64,000 bases of DNA. Origin: Micrococcaceae bacterium Sec5.7. GTDB taxonomy: Bacteria; Actinomycetota; Actinomycetes; Actinomycetales; Micrococcaceae. The stretch's first letter is position 1; each line of letters begins with the position of its first letter. Below the pieces are notes generated by a model. It did not search any database, was not told the origin of the DNA, and saw nothing but the letters and a program-made list of their open reading frames with translations. The stretch is from the NCBI GenBank assembly GCA_039636785.1, contig CP144169.1:1736001-1800000 (forward strand), in the 5' to 3' direction. Shown here in pieces: positions 17,515 to 26,624 of the stretch. Made by a program: the position numbers and the translations under genes.

Positions 17515-18387
17515 CTATAACCGCTCGAAGATGTTGATCCGGAACCTTGCCGAAACTCGAGTTTCGGCATCCAACCCGGCCAGACGGCCCGTGAGCGACG
17601 CGCGGTCCAGGTGATGCCCGGCCGGGCCCATGAAGGCCAGCTTCGCCACATCCGATGCGGACAATAAGAGCCGCAGGTCCAAATCCTGGGCCTGCTGCAG
17701 GTCAAAGTGCCCGGTCATGGACTCGGCGAGCCGCTCGTCCTTGGCGGGTTCAATGCCAAGCATGCCCGTCTCCTCTGCTATTTCCGCAAGGTGTCCCGGA
17801 CGGGGGGTGACCACCACAAGCAGGCCGCCCCGCTTGAGCACCCGCGCGAACTCAGCGACGTTGCGCGGCGCGAAAATCACCGTGATGACGTCAACGGAGA
17901 CGTCAGCCACCGGAAGCGGCTGCCACACATCGCTGACCAGATTCACGGCCTCGGGATTCATCCGCGCTGCACGCCGGAGCGCGAATTTTGAGATGTCGAG
18001 GGCAGCGGCAGCAACGGTGCGATTTTCCGCCTGGACCGCGTTCAGAAGGCAACGCAGGTAGTGGCCCGTTCCGGTGCCTGCGTCCAGGACTAACGGACGT
18101 GGCCCGGTCAGGGCAGTGGCCGCGGCGTCGGCGACTGCTTCAGCGAGAGGCCGGTAGTGGCCTGCTTCAAGAAAGTCGAAACGGGCAGCGACCATTTCGG
18201 CGGAATCTGCTTCAAACACTGTTCCCTTACCGACCAATAGGTTGAAGTAGCCCTGTTTGGCGGCGTCGAAACTGTGGCCGTCAGAGCAATGCAACGCTGC
18301 GCCTGGACATCCCGGGCCGTCGTCGGATGGCGTGAGGCGCCCCCGGCAAATGGGGCAAAGCAGGAAGTTGACGGCGTCGGGAAGCAT
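17515..18387 (-). CDS. 23S rRNA (guanine-N1)-methyltransferase, RlmA type
   Basis: A 290-residue protein with an N-terminal zinc ribbon (LLCPICRGRL ... LHCSDGHSFDAAKQGYFNLL), the SAM-binding motif VLDAGTGTGHYLR and FAPRNVAEFARVLKRGGLLVVVTPRPGHL. This architecture is RlmA(I)/RlmA(II), which methylates G745 or G748 of 23S rRNA; the RlmA(II) group includes tylosin-resistance enzymes. The exact base cannot be assigned from sequence. The ATG at 18,387 is chosen because upstream codons show no family similarity. The S9 peptidase gene diverges 106 bases away. Confidence 0.85.
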   Translation of the reverse strand: MLPDAVNFLLCPICRGRLTPSDDGPGCPGAALHCSDGHSFDAAKQGYFNLLVGKGTVFEADSAEMVAARFDFLEAGHYRPLAEAVADAAATALTGPRPLVLDAGTGTGHYLRCLLNAVQAENRTVAAAALDISKFALRRAARMNPEAVNLVSDVWQPLPVADVSVDVITVIFAPRNVAEFARVLKRGGLLVVVTPRPGHLAEIAEETGMLGIEPAKDERLAESMTGHFDLQQAQDLDLRLLLSASDVAKLAFMGPAGHHLDRASLTGRLAGLDAETRVSARFRINIFERL

Positions 18388-18493
18388 GGACACAATCCTA
18401 GAGCCGCCGCCGGCGGTCCCACGCGGCGTCCGCCGGCGGCGGCCAACCTTGAGGTGTTTCACAGTCCCGGTCCGAAGCGCTAGGCTCACGTGG

Positions 18494-20545
18494 GTGAAGC
18501 CTGAACATCTCCCGCTGCTCAATTCCGTGTCCGTTCCTGCCGTCCATCCTGATGGCACGAGAGCGGTGGTTTCGGTGGTCCGCCCGGACTTCGACGCTGA
18601 CTCTTATGTGGGCCAGCTGTGGAATATCCCGCTGGATCCGGGAAAACTGCCCCGCCGGGTGACGAGGGGCTTCCTGGACACGGCGCCGGCCTTTTCACCG
18701 GACGGCCTGGTGCTCGCATTTTTGCGGACCACGGCCGGCGGAAAGCCGCAGCTACATGTGGTGGACGCCAGCGGCGGTGAACCGCAGGTGATCACTGACA
18801 GGCGGATGGGCGTGTCCTCCTTCGCATGGTCGCCGGACTCCCGGCGCATTGTGTTCGGCTCCCGGGAGCCCGAGGTAGGGCGCTACGGGAGCACCGACGG
18901 TGTTTCGGCGGACGGCGAGGACGCCCGGCTGATCACGGAATACCAATACAGGATGAACGGCGTCGGCTACACTCTCGACAAACCGTTGCAGCTCTTTGTT
19001 ATTGAAGTGCCGGAGCTGGGTGAAGAACCCAAGGTGGCACCGGCCGGCCGAGCGCTCAAGGCCGCCAAGTCGACGGCACCGGATGGTGCCGAGGCCGCCA
19101 GAACACACGTGCCCGAAGCGAGGCAACTTACAACAGCTTCGGCTGACCACAGCGGCGAGTCGTTCAGCACCGATGGAAGCTTGGTGTACTTCATTGCGGC
19201 TTTGCACGAGGGCAGCGATGGCGACCTGGCCACCGGTATCTATCGCGTTTCTGCCGGGGGAGGGGAACCCGTTCCGGTGCAGCCCACGAACACCGGGCGG
19301 CAGACGGTTGACGCGGTTCGCCAGTCGCGCGACGGCAAATGGCTCTTCTTCACAGCCCAGGATCTGGGCGAATCGGGGCAGGACTTCGTCGCGAGGAACA
19401 CCGCCTTCTACTGCATGCCGTCCGCCGGCGGCGATGCCACGGCCCTCAGCGACGTCGAGGTGATGGATGTGGCCAGCCCAGGCCCGCGGATCGAACTTCG
19501 CGGAGCGGACGGCGCGCTGGCACTGAACAACGCTCAGGGCACCGTGGAGCTCCTGGAATTCAGCGCGGCCGGCAACCATGCGCTGCTGGTCCACGGCGAC
19601 AAGGAGGTCACAGGGGCGGCGTGGGGCGGCGGTTCGATGGTGGTCACCTTCAGCGACTCGGCTACAGCCGGTGACGTGGCAACGCTGGCCAGCGGCCAGC
19701 TTCGGCTCCTGACTGACTTTTCTGCAGCGTTGCGCACCAGCGCGGGCATCATCGAACCGCAGGAACTGACGTTTGATTCCACTGACGGCTACCCCGTCCA
19801 TGGCTGGCTGGTGAAACCGCCCGGCGAGGGACCGCATCCGGTCCTGCTCAACATCCACGGCGGTCCTTTCGCTCAATACACGGCGTCGCTGTTCGACGAG
19901 GCCCAGGTCTATGCCGAAGCCGGGTACGCAGTGCTGATGTGCAATCCCCGCGGCTCGGCCGGCTATGGCCAGGAGCACGGCCTGGCCATCAAGGAGAGGA
20001 TGGGCACCGTGGACATGCAGGATGTTCTGGCGTTCCTGGACGGGGCGCTGGAGAAATTCAACGGGCTCGACGGCGGGGCACTTGGGGTTATGGGCGGTTC
20101 GTACGGTGGCTACCTCACTGCCTGGATCATCAGCCAGGACCACCGGTTCAAGGCGGCGATTGTGGAACGTGGATTTCTGGACCCCGTCAGTTTTACCGGG
20201 TCCTCGGATATCGGCTGGTTCTTCGGAGGTGAATACACCGGTGGCTCGACCGAGCAGATTGCCGCCCAGAGCCCCATTGCGGCGATCGGGAGTGTGCGGA
20301 CGCCTTCTCTGATCATTCACAGCGAGGACGATCTCCGTTGCCCAGTGGAGCAGGGCCAGCGGTATTTCACGGCGCTCAAACAGCAGGGTGTGGAGGCAGC
20401 CTTTCTGGTTTTCCCGGGGGAGAACCACGAGCTTTCACGTTCCGGAACGCCACATCACCGGCGGCAGAGATTCGAGCAGATCCTGAGCTGGTGGGCACGC
20501 TTCCTTCCGGCAACGGCGAATCCAGGCAATGGCCCGGCGGGCTAG
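18494..20545 (+). CDS. S9 family peptidase (prolyl oligopeptidase-like)
   Basis: A 683-residue cytosolic serine peptidase: an N-terminal beta-propeller with WD40-like/TolB-like repeats (FSPDGLVLAFLRTT, FAWSPDSRRIVFGSR) and a C-terminal alpha/beta-hydrolase domain. The nucleophile is Ser536 in GGSYGGY. The acid lies in HSEDDLRCPVEQG and the histidine in FPGENHELSRSG. It resembles acylaminoacyl peptidases. The GTG start was chosen because upstream codons overlap the divergent gene. Its TAG stop shares the CTAG palindrome with the convergent deformylase gene (4-bp overlap). Confidence 0.9.
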   Translation: MKPEHLPLLNSVSVPAVHPDGTRAVVSVVRPDFDADSYVGQLWNIPLDPGKLPRRVTRGFLDTAPAFSPDGLVLAFLRTTAGGKPQLHVVDASGGEPQVITDRRMGVSSFAWSPDSRRIVFGSREPEVGRYGSTDGVSADGEDARLITEYQYRMNGVGYTLDKPLQLFVIEVPELGEEPKVAPAGRALKAAKSTAPDGAEAARTHVPEARQLTTASADHSGESFSTDGSLVYFIAALHEGSDGDLATGIYRVSAGGGEPVPVQPTNTGRQTVDAVRQSRDGKWLFFTAQDLGESGQDFVARNTAFYCMPSAGGDATALSDVEVMDVASPGPRIELRGADGALALNNAQGTVELLEFSAAGNHALLVHGDKEVTGAAWGGGSMVVTFSDSATAGDVATLASGQLRLLTDFSAALRTSAGIIEPQELTFDSTDGYPVHGWLVKPPGEGPHPVLLNIHGGPFAQYTASLFDEAQVYAEAGYAVLMCNPRGSAGYGQEHGLAIKERMGTVDMQDVLAFLDGALEKFNGLDGGALGVMGGSYGGYLTAWIISQDHRFKAAIVERGFLDPVSFTGSSDIGWFFGGEYTGGSTEQIAAQSPIAAIGSVRTPSLIIHSEDDLRCPVEQGQRYFTALKQQGVEAAFLVFPGENHELSRSGTPHHRRQRFEQILSWWARFLPATANPGNGPAG

Positions 20546-21222
20546 CTCTCCGGCAGGTCCGCCAGGTCCGCCAAAAAGCCGAGCTCCTGACGGGCATTGT
20601 CGATTCCCGGCGTTGCCCAACGGGCGCCGTATTCGGCGTTGTTGCTGAGTGACCTCAGTTCGGCACGGTCAACGTAGAGGTTTCCGTGCAGGTGGTCGGT
20701 TTCATGCTGCACAATCCGGGCCTGCCAGCCATGGAAGTCCTGCTCCGCGGGGTGTCCGTCGGGGTTCAGGAACTTCAGACGCACACTGTCCGGCCGCACC
20801 ACAACCGCCTGCAGGCCTGTCAACGACAGACATCCTTCGTAGAAGGCAGCCGTCCGGGTCCCCAGCGCCCGGTATCTGGGGTTCAGGATGGCGACGAACT
20901 CCAGCGGTGAGCGTTTCCGCACCGCTGCGAGTTCGCCGTCGACCTCGAACTGGTCCTCGAGGACGGCAAGCTGCAGCGGAATTCCAAGCTGCGGTGCGGC
21001 CAGTCCCACGCCCGGCGCCTCGTGCATGACTCGTCGCATGACCTCGACAAGCTGGCCGAGCTCTGCATCGCTGATCTGGCCGTCGCAGGGTGCGGCATAC
21101 TGCCGCAGCACCGGATGGCCGGCCTGCACGATCGGGGGCAGCGACTCAGCTACCAGGATATTCTGGACGGTCTCGCGGATAAGGGCGGGGCTGAACGGGG
21201 TGGGCGGCGCTGCTGGTCTCAT
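20542..21222 (-). CDS. def: Peptide deformylase
   Basis: A 226-residue metalloenzyme that removes the formyl group from nascent proteins. All three motifs are present: GVGLAAPQLG, EGCLSLTG and the zinc-binding HETDHLHG. An extension of about 30 residues at the N-terminus is typical of the actinobacterial type. It converges on the S9 peptidase gene with a 4-bp overlap. Confidence 0.95.
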   Translation of the reverse strand: MRPAAPPTPFSPALIRETVQNILVAESLPPIVQAGHPVLRQYAAPCDGQISDAELGQLVEVMRRVMHEAPGVGLAAPQLGIPLQLAVLEDQFEVDGELAAVRKRSPLEFVAILNPRYRALGTRTAAFYEGCLSLTGLQAVVVRPDSVRLKFLNPDGHPAEQDFHGWQARIVQHETDHLHGNLYVDRAELRSLSNNAEYGARWATPGIDNARQELGFLADLADLPES

Positions 21223-21231
21223 GCCAAAAGC

Positions 21232-21886
21232 CTAATGGGGAGCACACACGGCTGCGGCAAAGTCATGGACGGCGCCCTTGAGGACGGGGCCGGCCGCAAC
21301 CTTGAGTACCCCGTGTGTGCCGCCTACAGTCATCCGGAGCGGAATGAGAGTCCCCGTGTCCTCCGCCACGGCGTGGAGATCGCAACGGGCGGGCCGGATC
21401 TGTACCCGCATTTCCACCGCCTGGCCGTCGCGGGTCACAACCACATTCCGGAGCCTCGGCCGGTCAGGCACTTCGGCCAGGAGCGTTGTGCCGTCAAATG
21501 CTGTTGATAGTCAGGCTGCCGGGAACAACATCCTTGCCCGCCGCAGCATCCGGAAGCGGCCTGACGGGGAGCTGCATCAAGGCCTTTCCTCCGTCCGGTA
21601 GCACTGCCAAAGGGGGAGCAGCCGGAACTCGGCGATCAAGCGGCGGCCTGCGCCACACACGTTCCATATTGTTCCGTGGCAGGACGCCATAAGGGTCCGT
21701 CACCCCCAGCGCGTCCATTCTAATCGCTGTGACCGCCGGTTTGGGATCAGTGGCTTCCGTCTTCAGACGTGCGGTCTGATCTGTCGAAGGACTGCAGGCA
21801 GCTGTACCGCCCGCGCCCGCCATCAAGGCAACAATAACGACGGCGGCAGACGCCCGCCGTCGTTGTTGCCGGAATCCGTGCGCCAT
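21232..21886 (-). pseudogene. Putative lipoprotein with an internal frameshift
   Basis: The first frame starts MAHGFRQQRRR with a signal sequence and lipobox (GTAAC) and runs to a stop at 21,494. The second frame, open from 21,510 to 21,232, gives FDGTTLLAEVPDRPRLRNV ... VAEDTGTLIPLRMTVGGTHG and no start of its own. The two pieces overlap by about 15 bases and look like one ~215-residue exported protein split by a single-base change near 21,500. No family is recognised. Sequence error is the alternative to true decay. Confidence 0.55.
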
Positions 21887-21978
21887 AACTGGAGTCCAGG
21901 CCGAGACCTCAGCAGCGTCACGCCCCTGCCCCGTCGGCTGCACACCGGAGGCAAGCGGCATCCGCTAGTGTCGTTTCC

Positions 21979-22407
21979 ATGGCTGAACAGATTGTCCAGT
22001 CCTCAACGCCCCTGGAATGTGTGCTCGGCTTTGTCCGCACCATGGAGGCTGGCGGCGGCCGCGAAGAAATCAGTCCGTACCTGTCGGACGACTTCACGCT
22101 GACCGAGGCACCCCATGTGCTGGCGCCTGAGGGATCCACCCGGACCCGGGAGCAGGTGCTCGCGGGCGCCGATCAGAGTCGCCAGGTGGTTGCCAACCAG
22201 CGCTTTGATGTTCGACGAAGCACGAGTGAGGGCGGCCGTGTTGTCCTGGAAGTGGATTGGTCCGCCACATCGCAGATGGACCTGAGGTACTGGAACTCGG
22301 GAGAGATTATCCGCGCCAGGACGACAGCTGTGTTTGAGGTTCGGGACGGCAGGATCATCAGCCAGGACAGCTATGACTGCTACTTCATCGAAGACCAGGT
22401 GCTTTGA
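21979..22407 (+). CDS. SnoaL-like / NTF2-fold polyketide-cyclase-like protein
   Basis: A 142-residue protein with the SnoaL/NTF2-like pattern: an N-terminal helix (PLECVLGFVRTMEAG), YLSDDFTLTEAPHVLAPEG, and the C-terminal strands ARTTAVFEVRDGRIISQDSYDCY. This fold serves as cyclase, isomerase or ligand pocket, so function is open. It converges on the flavoprotein gene of the polyketide cluster. Confidence 0.75.
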   Translation: MAEQIVQSSTPLECVLGFVRTMEAGGGREEISPYLSDDFTLTEAPHVLAPEGSTRTREQVLAGADQSRQVVANQRFDVRRSTSEGGRVVLEVDWSATSQMDLRYWNSGEIIRARTTAVFEVRDGRIISQDSYDCYFIEDQVL

Positions 22408-22438
22408 ACCGGCAGTATGTGTCGATGCGCTCTGAAAT

Positions 22439-23590
22439 TCACTGCATGGTGAACCGTCTGGCCACAAGCCTGTTCAGCGACGGTACTGACGCAACCCCTG
22501 CGATCGCACTGCCCCTGATGCTCTGGAGCACCCATGGCAGCGGGCGGCCCAGCACCATATTCAGTTCCGACTGCCACACTGCCCTGCCCGCCGCGCGACG
22601 CCTTTTCTGCTCGAACCCGCGCAGCCTTTGCCGCACCGGAATCCCCTTCAGGGCGTCAACAATCAGGGGTGCCAGCTCCGCCGCGTCGAGCCAGCCGAGG
22701 TTCATGCCCTGGCCGCCGATTGGGCTGATTTCGTGGGCGGCATCACCGATAACCGCCGTCCGGCCTACCACCATGCGTCGTGCCACGTTGGAGCGTACGC
22801 CGAAGCTGCTCAGCATGGTGTTGGTGCCCTGCTCCACCTCAATTCCGGTTCGGCCCCGGACAAGCCCGGCCAGCCGTGCAGCATCCGGAGGGCCTGGCGG
22901 CTGACCCAGCCTGGCAACCCAGCGCCGGACTCCGCCGGGCAACGGAAATGACTCCACAATCCCGTCAGGTTCCAGAAAGAGCGCGGCATCGTGCCCGTAC
23001 CCGCTGGAGTCGGCGAAATCACCCATCAGGTAATGATCCTGATATGTCTTTGCCGTGGTGGATACCCCCAGAAGTCCGAGCAGCGTGGACCGGGCGCCGT
23101 CGGCCGCCACAGCAAGCGTCCCGGATATTTGCCGGTGGACACCTCCGGGGGTGACGTCAAACGTGACCCTGCCGCCGTCGTCGTGCATGTCCGTCACCTG
23201 AGAACCCCGCATCAGCGCATCGGCGTCCAGGTCTCTGACGCGTTGCTCCAGAACTGCTTCCGTGCGGGCCTGTGGCACTGAAAGCACAAAGGGAAAGCGG
23301 TCAGACACGCTGGCAAAGGACATCTCTGCGAGCTGTCTTCCGCCGCTAATCGCGAGGCCCCGTCTAATGGCTATTCCCTCCGCCACCAATGTGGAAGCGG
23401 CCACGGCGCGGTCCAGCGCGGCGAGGGCGGGAGGGTGGATCCCAATGGCCCGGGAATGCGTATTCCGCTCGAGGCGCTGCTCCAGAATCCGAACGCTCAG
23501 TCCTTGTTGGAGCAGGAGCGCTGCCAGGTATAGGCCCACAGGTCCGCCGCCAACGATCACCACGTCAAACAATGCCGGACTCCGCGGCAT
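22439..23590 (-). CDS. FAD-dependent monooxygenase (phenol hydroxylase/UbiH type)
   Basis: A flavoprotein of about 383 residues: dinucleotide-binding motif VVIVGGGPVGLYLAALLLQQG at the N-terminus, a DGARS motif (AADGARSTLLGLLGV) and the second FAD motif GRTAVIGDAAHEISPIGGQGMN. It belongs to the aromatic-hydroxylase group. It is the third gene of the leftward operon PKS-methyltransferase-monooxygenase and overlaps the methyltransferase gene, so it probably oxidises the polyketide product, perhaps to a quinone. Confidence 0.87.
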   Translation of the reverse strand: MPRSPALFDVVIVGGGPVGLYLAALLLQQGLSVRILEQRLERNTHSRAIGIHPPALAALDRAVAASTLVAEGIAIRRGLAISGGRQLAEMSFASVSDRFPFVLSVPQARTEAVLEQRVRDLDADALMRGSQVTDMHDDGGRVTFDVTPGGVHRQISGTLAVAADGARSTLLGLLGVSTTAKTYQDHYLMGDFADSSGYGHDAALFLEPDGIVESFPLPGGVRRWVARLGQPPGPPDAARLAGLVRGRTGIEVEQGTNTMLSSFGVRSNVARRMVVGRTAVIGDAAHEISPIGGQGMNLGWLDAAELAPLIVDALKGIPVRQRLRGFEQKRRRAAGRAVWQSELNMVLGRPLPWVLQSIRGSAIAGVASVPSLNRLVARRFTMQ

Positions 23591-24266
23591 GGACCACCAG
23601 CTGATGGAAAGGGGAGTGGGGCTCAACTTTCCAGTGCGGGGGAATGGCGGCGTCCAGTTCCCCGCTTGTGTAGCTGCGCCGGATGGACATGAGCCCGTCT
23701 TCCCTGATGAACGAGCCCCTCAGCGGCAGTGCTCCAGCCGAGAAGAGCGCGTAGGCGGCAACGCTGCGGCGGAGGTCGTTGTGCATCGCGGCCTGGAGAC
23801 AGAGAGCGGTGGAGTCGGACAGAAAATCCTGAAGCTCGGTGGTGCTCAGATGATGGAGCACGTGATTGGAAATGACAAAATCGTAAATCCGGCTTTCCCG
23901 GACGAGGTCCGAGCTCAGCGCCTGCCGGAAAGTCAGCCCGGCCACGGCATCCCTGCCCATCGCGAAGCGGTGGGCCCGCTCGTCCGGATCAATGCCCGTG
24001 ATCCTGAGTTGCAGCCCGTCCTTCGCCGCCCAGCGGGCCAGCATGACGGGAACATCACCGCCGCCGCAGCCGATATCCAGCAATGTGGCGGCTGAATTCT
24101 TCGAAAGGCGGGGGCGCAGCTTTTGCCGGTAAATACGCCGCCAACCTGAAACGGCCCTGTTGACCAAGGAGAACTGGGCGTAGGTGCGGTCCAGGCGTTC
24201 AGGATCACAGTCAGGACTGTCCATCATCTCAACGGCGTCTTCCGCCCGTTCGCGCAGGAATCGCAT
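23565..24266 (-). CDS. SAM-dependent methyltransferase of the polyketide cluster
   Basis: A 233-residue class I methyltransferase: motif I LLDIGCGGGDVPVMLARWA, acidic loop GIDPDERAH, and the post-II segment YDFVISNHVLHHLSTTEL. The ATG at 24,266 lies 8 bases after the PKS stop. A TTG at 24,308 would extend it into the PKS gene. It overlaps the monooxygenase by 26 bases. The likely role is methylation of the type III polyketide. Confidence 0.85.
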   Translation of the reverse strand: MRFLRERAEDAVEMMDSPDCDPERLDRTYAQFSLVNRAVSGWRRIYRQKLRPRLSKNSAATLLDIGCGGGDVPVMLARWAAKDGLQLRITGIDPDERAHRFAMGRDAVAGLTFRQALSSDLVRESRIYDFVISNHVLHHLSTTELQDFLSDSTALCLQAAMHNDLRRSVAAYALFSAGALPLRGSFIREDGLMSIRRSYTSGELDAAIPPHWKVEPHSPFHQLVVHAAESGIV

Positions 24267-24273
24267 GTTCAGT

Positions 24274-25458
24274 TCAGGCCAGCGAGGATTCTGCCTGTTC
24301 CGGGGCAAGGGCGGGACTCGCTTCCGTGGGCTGCCGGATCTTCGTGAACAGGCCCGTCTCCACCGTCAGGCCGGGACCGAATGCCATCGAACAGATCCGC
24401 TCATCGCCGTCTTCCGCAGGCAGGGCCAGAATTCTCTTGAGTACAAACAGCACCGTGGCGCTGCTCATGTTGCCGAAGTCCCGGAGCGTTTCGCGGGCAG
24501 GCAACAGCTGCTCGTCAGTCAGTTCCAGCCGGCTCTGGACCTTGTCCAGAATGCTCCGGCCGCCGGGATGGATTGCCCAGTGGCGGATGTCCCGGTATGG
24601 ACGATTCCGGAGAGAACTGTCACGGGACAGCAGCGGTTCCAGTGCTCCGACAATGTGTTCGTCAATGATGTGCGGGACGTAATTTCCGAGGACCATTTCA
24701 AACCCATGGTCGCCGATGTTCCAGGCCATTGATTCCTCGCCGACCGGCGTCAGCACGGTTTCGAAGTGGTCCAGCTGAAGCAGCGCCGTTCCCTCCGGAA
24801 TTTCCCGGGCGGTGATGATGGCGGCCGCCGCGCCATCCGCAAACAGTGCTGAGCCCATAATGGTGTCCGGATCGTTCGACGTGCGGACGTGGAGGGAGCA
24901 CAGCTCTGCGCACACCACCAGGACAACTGCTTCGGGATCCGCTTCGCAGAAGGATTTGGCGGCCCGCATCGCCGGGAATGCGGCGTAACAGCCCATAAAA
25001 CCGAGGTGATATCGCTGGACTGAGGGATTCAGACCCAGGGCGCGGACGATCTTGTAATCGGGGCCCGGGTTGAAAAACCCGGTGCAGGAAACGGTGACGA
25101 GATGAGTTATGTCAAGTGAATCGATTCCGGGGCACGTGGTTACGGCCGCCTGGGCTGCTTCGATGAACAGCTTGGTTGCTTCGCGGCCGAAAATGTCGTT
25201 GCGTACCTTTGTGCTGGGGCTCAGCAGCAGGCCGGTCAGCGGATTGAAAAACTGGGGATCATCGGTCCGGAAATCCATGGATAGTTCCTGGACTGCCGTG
25301 TAGCGCGTCTCAATGGCGGCCGAATCGAAGCACGTGCTCACCAGCCGGGTGCCCAGCCTTGTCAGCCCGGGTTGGGCTGCAAAAACGTCACGTGCCTCAG
25401 ACTGGACCAGGACTGTTGGAGGGACAGCTGTTTCGAGTGACCGCAGGTAGACCGTCAT
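24274..25458 (-). CDS. Type III polyketide synthase
   Basis: A 394-residue chalcone/stilbene-synthase-fold enzyme. The catalytic triad is visible: Cys157 in FMGCYAAFPAMR, His297 in WAIHPGGRSIL and Asn330 in FGNMSSATVLFVL. It condenses malonyl-CoA units on an acyl starter to give alkylpyrones or resorcinols. The gene order synthase, methyltransferase, flavin hydroxylase parallels the srsABC phenolic-lipid operon of Streptomyces griseus, so a membrane phenolic or quinone lipid is a reasonable guess. The product is not determinable from sequence. Confidence 0.93.
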   Translation of the reverse strand: MTVYLRSLETAVPPTVLVQSEARDVFAAQPGLTRLGTRLVSTCFDSAAIETRYTAVQELSMDFRTDDPQFFNPLTGLLLSPSTKVRNDIFGREATKLFIEAAQAAVTTCPGIDSLDITHLVTVSCTGFFNPGPDYKIVRALGLNPSVQRYHLGFMGCYAAFPAMRAAKSFCEADPEAVVLVVCAELCSLHVRTSNDPDTIMGSALFADGAAAAIITAREIPEGTALLQLDHFETVLTPVGEESMAWNIGDHGFEMVLGNYVPHIIDEHIVGALEPLLSRDSSLRNRPYRDIRHWAIHPGGRSILDKVQSRLELTDEQLLPARETLRDFGNMSSATVLFVLKRILALPAEDGDERICSMAFGPGLTVETGLFTKIRQPTEASPALAPEQAESSLA

Positions 25459-25662
25459 TGGTTCATTCTTAGTGAATTGACGTCATAAGACAATGGATCG
25501 CGCCGGGGCATCTGATGAATGGCCGCAGAATGCCCGCGATTCGGCCGCCACCCCACCAATTATGGCCGGCCAGCTCAAGGTTTCCACAAGCAGCGCGGGC
25601 CACAATTCAGCGAGGACCGCCGGCAAATATGGCCTGGCGGCATCAAGAAAGAAGACGGCACC

Positions 25663-26301
25663 ATGATTCACGAAACGAGCACCCTTCGCGCGTCGCGGCG
25701 GCTGAGCCGGGTCCGGATCAAATGGTCTTGGCCTGCACGACTGCGTCTTGATCGAGCCTACATCGCAGGCTTTCATGCGGTCGCTGACAGGGCTAAGGTG
25801 CTGGACCATGCGATGGCTCATGCCCTGCGGCCGGTCACGCTGCCAGTACTACGGCTGCTGCTCGGGATACTGTTCATATGGTTTGGCTGGCTCAAGGTCA
25901 TCGGTCGTTCGCCGGTGGCCGGACTCATCGCACAAACTTTGCCGTTCGACGATAACCATCTCGTGCTTGTTCTCCTCGGAATGGCGGAACTGGGGCTGGG
26001 CGCCCTTCTCATTAGCGGGATATTCCTTCGCCTCGCATTGCTGGCGGTGGGAGGGCATCTGCTGGGCACGTTCTCAACGTTCGCTATGGCCCCGGGATTG
26101 ATGTTCAGCGATGGCAATCCGTTTCTGCTGACGGCCGACGGCGAGTTCGTGGCGAAAAACAGCGTTCTCATCGCCGCAGCCCTGGTGTTGATCACCCACA
26201 CGGGCCGGACAGCCGCCAATTCGTCCGGCGCAATGCAGACAGAGCTTGCAGACGCACCAGCGACGCCAGCGGTCGCCGGGTACGCATCTCCGAAAGCCTG
26301 A
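25663..26301 (+). CDS. DoxX-like integral membrane protein
   Basis: A 212-residue protein with four predicted helices (VLRLLLGILFIWFGWLKVI, LVLVLLGMAELGLGALLISG, LALLAVGGHLLGTFSTF, VLIAAALVLITHTG), in the DoxX/YkgB style. The ATG follows AAGAAAGAAG. Substrate and partner are unknown. It is the last chromosomal-looking gene before the mobile region. The 204 bases between it and the PKS gene hold the divergent promoters and no other gene that I see. Confidence 0.7.
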   Translation: MIHETSTLRASRRLSRVRIKWSWPARLRLDRAYIAGFHAVADRAKVLDHAMAHALRPVTLPVLRLLLGILFIWFGWLKVIGRSPVAGLIAQTLPFDDNHLVLVLLGMAELGLGALLISGIFLRLALLAVGGHLLGTFSTFAMAPGLMFSDGNPFLLTADGEFVAKNSVLIAAALVLITHTGRTAANSSGAMQTELADAPATPAVAGYASPKA

Positions 26302-26450
26302 ATCATGCCGGTTGCGGGGCGTCACTGTCGCGCTTCCGCGCCGTTCCGCACTCCGTCACAGAACGCCGATAATCTACATTATGTCAAGTAGAGTCGTGAT
26401 TATTGCATCTGATGCAAGATCGGCCCTCCTTCGCCTATGCCGCTCGGAGC
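26302..26450. other. Left flank of the Tn7-like transposon
   Basis: These 149 bases between the DoxX-like gene and the transposon end have no coding frame. The last 17 bases (26,434-26,450, CCTATGCCGCTCGGAGC) recur with one mismatch directly outside the right end of the transposon. Confidence 0.5.
26434..26450 (+). repeat. 17-bp direct repeat abutting transposon, left copy
   Basis: CCTATGCCGCTCGGAGC ends exactly where the left transposon tip begins. The partner copy at 31,985-32,001 differs only at its sixth base (T for G) and begins exactly after the right tip. Confidence 0.8.
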
Positions 26451-26455
26451 TGTCC

Positions 26456-26592
26456 TGTCTCACCTAAAGTGACGCAATCTCAACTTAGTTGGAGCATTAG
26501 CCAAATTTGTCTCAGGTTAGTTGACGCATCCTGACGGCTTGTCTCAAGTTAGTTGAGGCATTCATTCGGCGTGTCTCACGTTAGTTGACGCA
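26456..26592 (+). repeat. Left-end transposase-binding array
   Basis: 21-bp sites start at 26,456 (TGTCTCACCTAAAGTGACGC...), 26,508, 26,540 and 26,572. The last three (TGTCTCAGG/AAG/ACG variants followed by TTAGTTGA) are spaced exactly 32 bases apart. A degenerate site lies at about 26,478. The same motif recurs at the right end, as expected for TnsB binding sites. The tnsA-like gene begins about 30 bases after the last site. Confidence 0.8.
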
Positions 26593-26624
26593 GTTTGCCG
26601 GCCGAAGCTAATACGGTTTGTGCC

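Noticed and set aside
18752..20428. 558-residue frame on the minus strand
   Set aside because: It is antisense to the S9 peptidase, whose catalytic motifs and codon pattern are convincing.
26456..26592. Regular 32-base repeats as a CRISPR array
   Set aside because: The repeats are degenerate, the 11-base intervals are too short for spacers, no cas genes are near, and the same motif is at the other transposon end.
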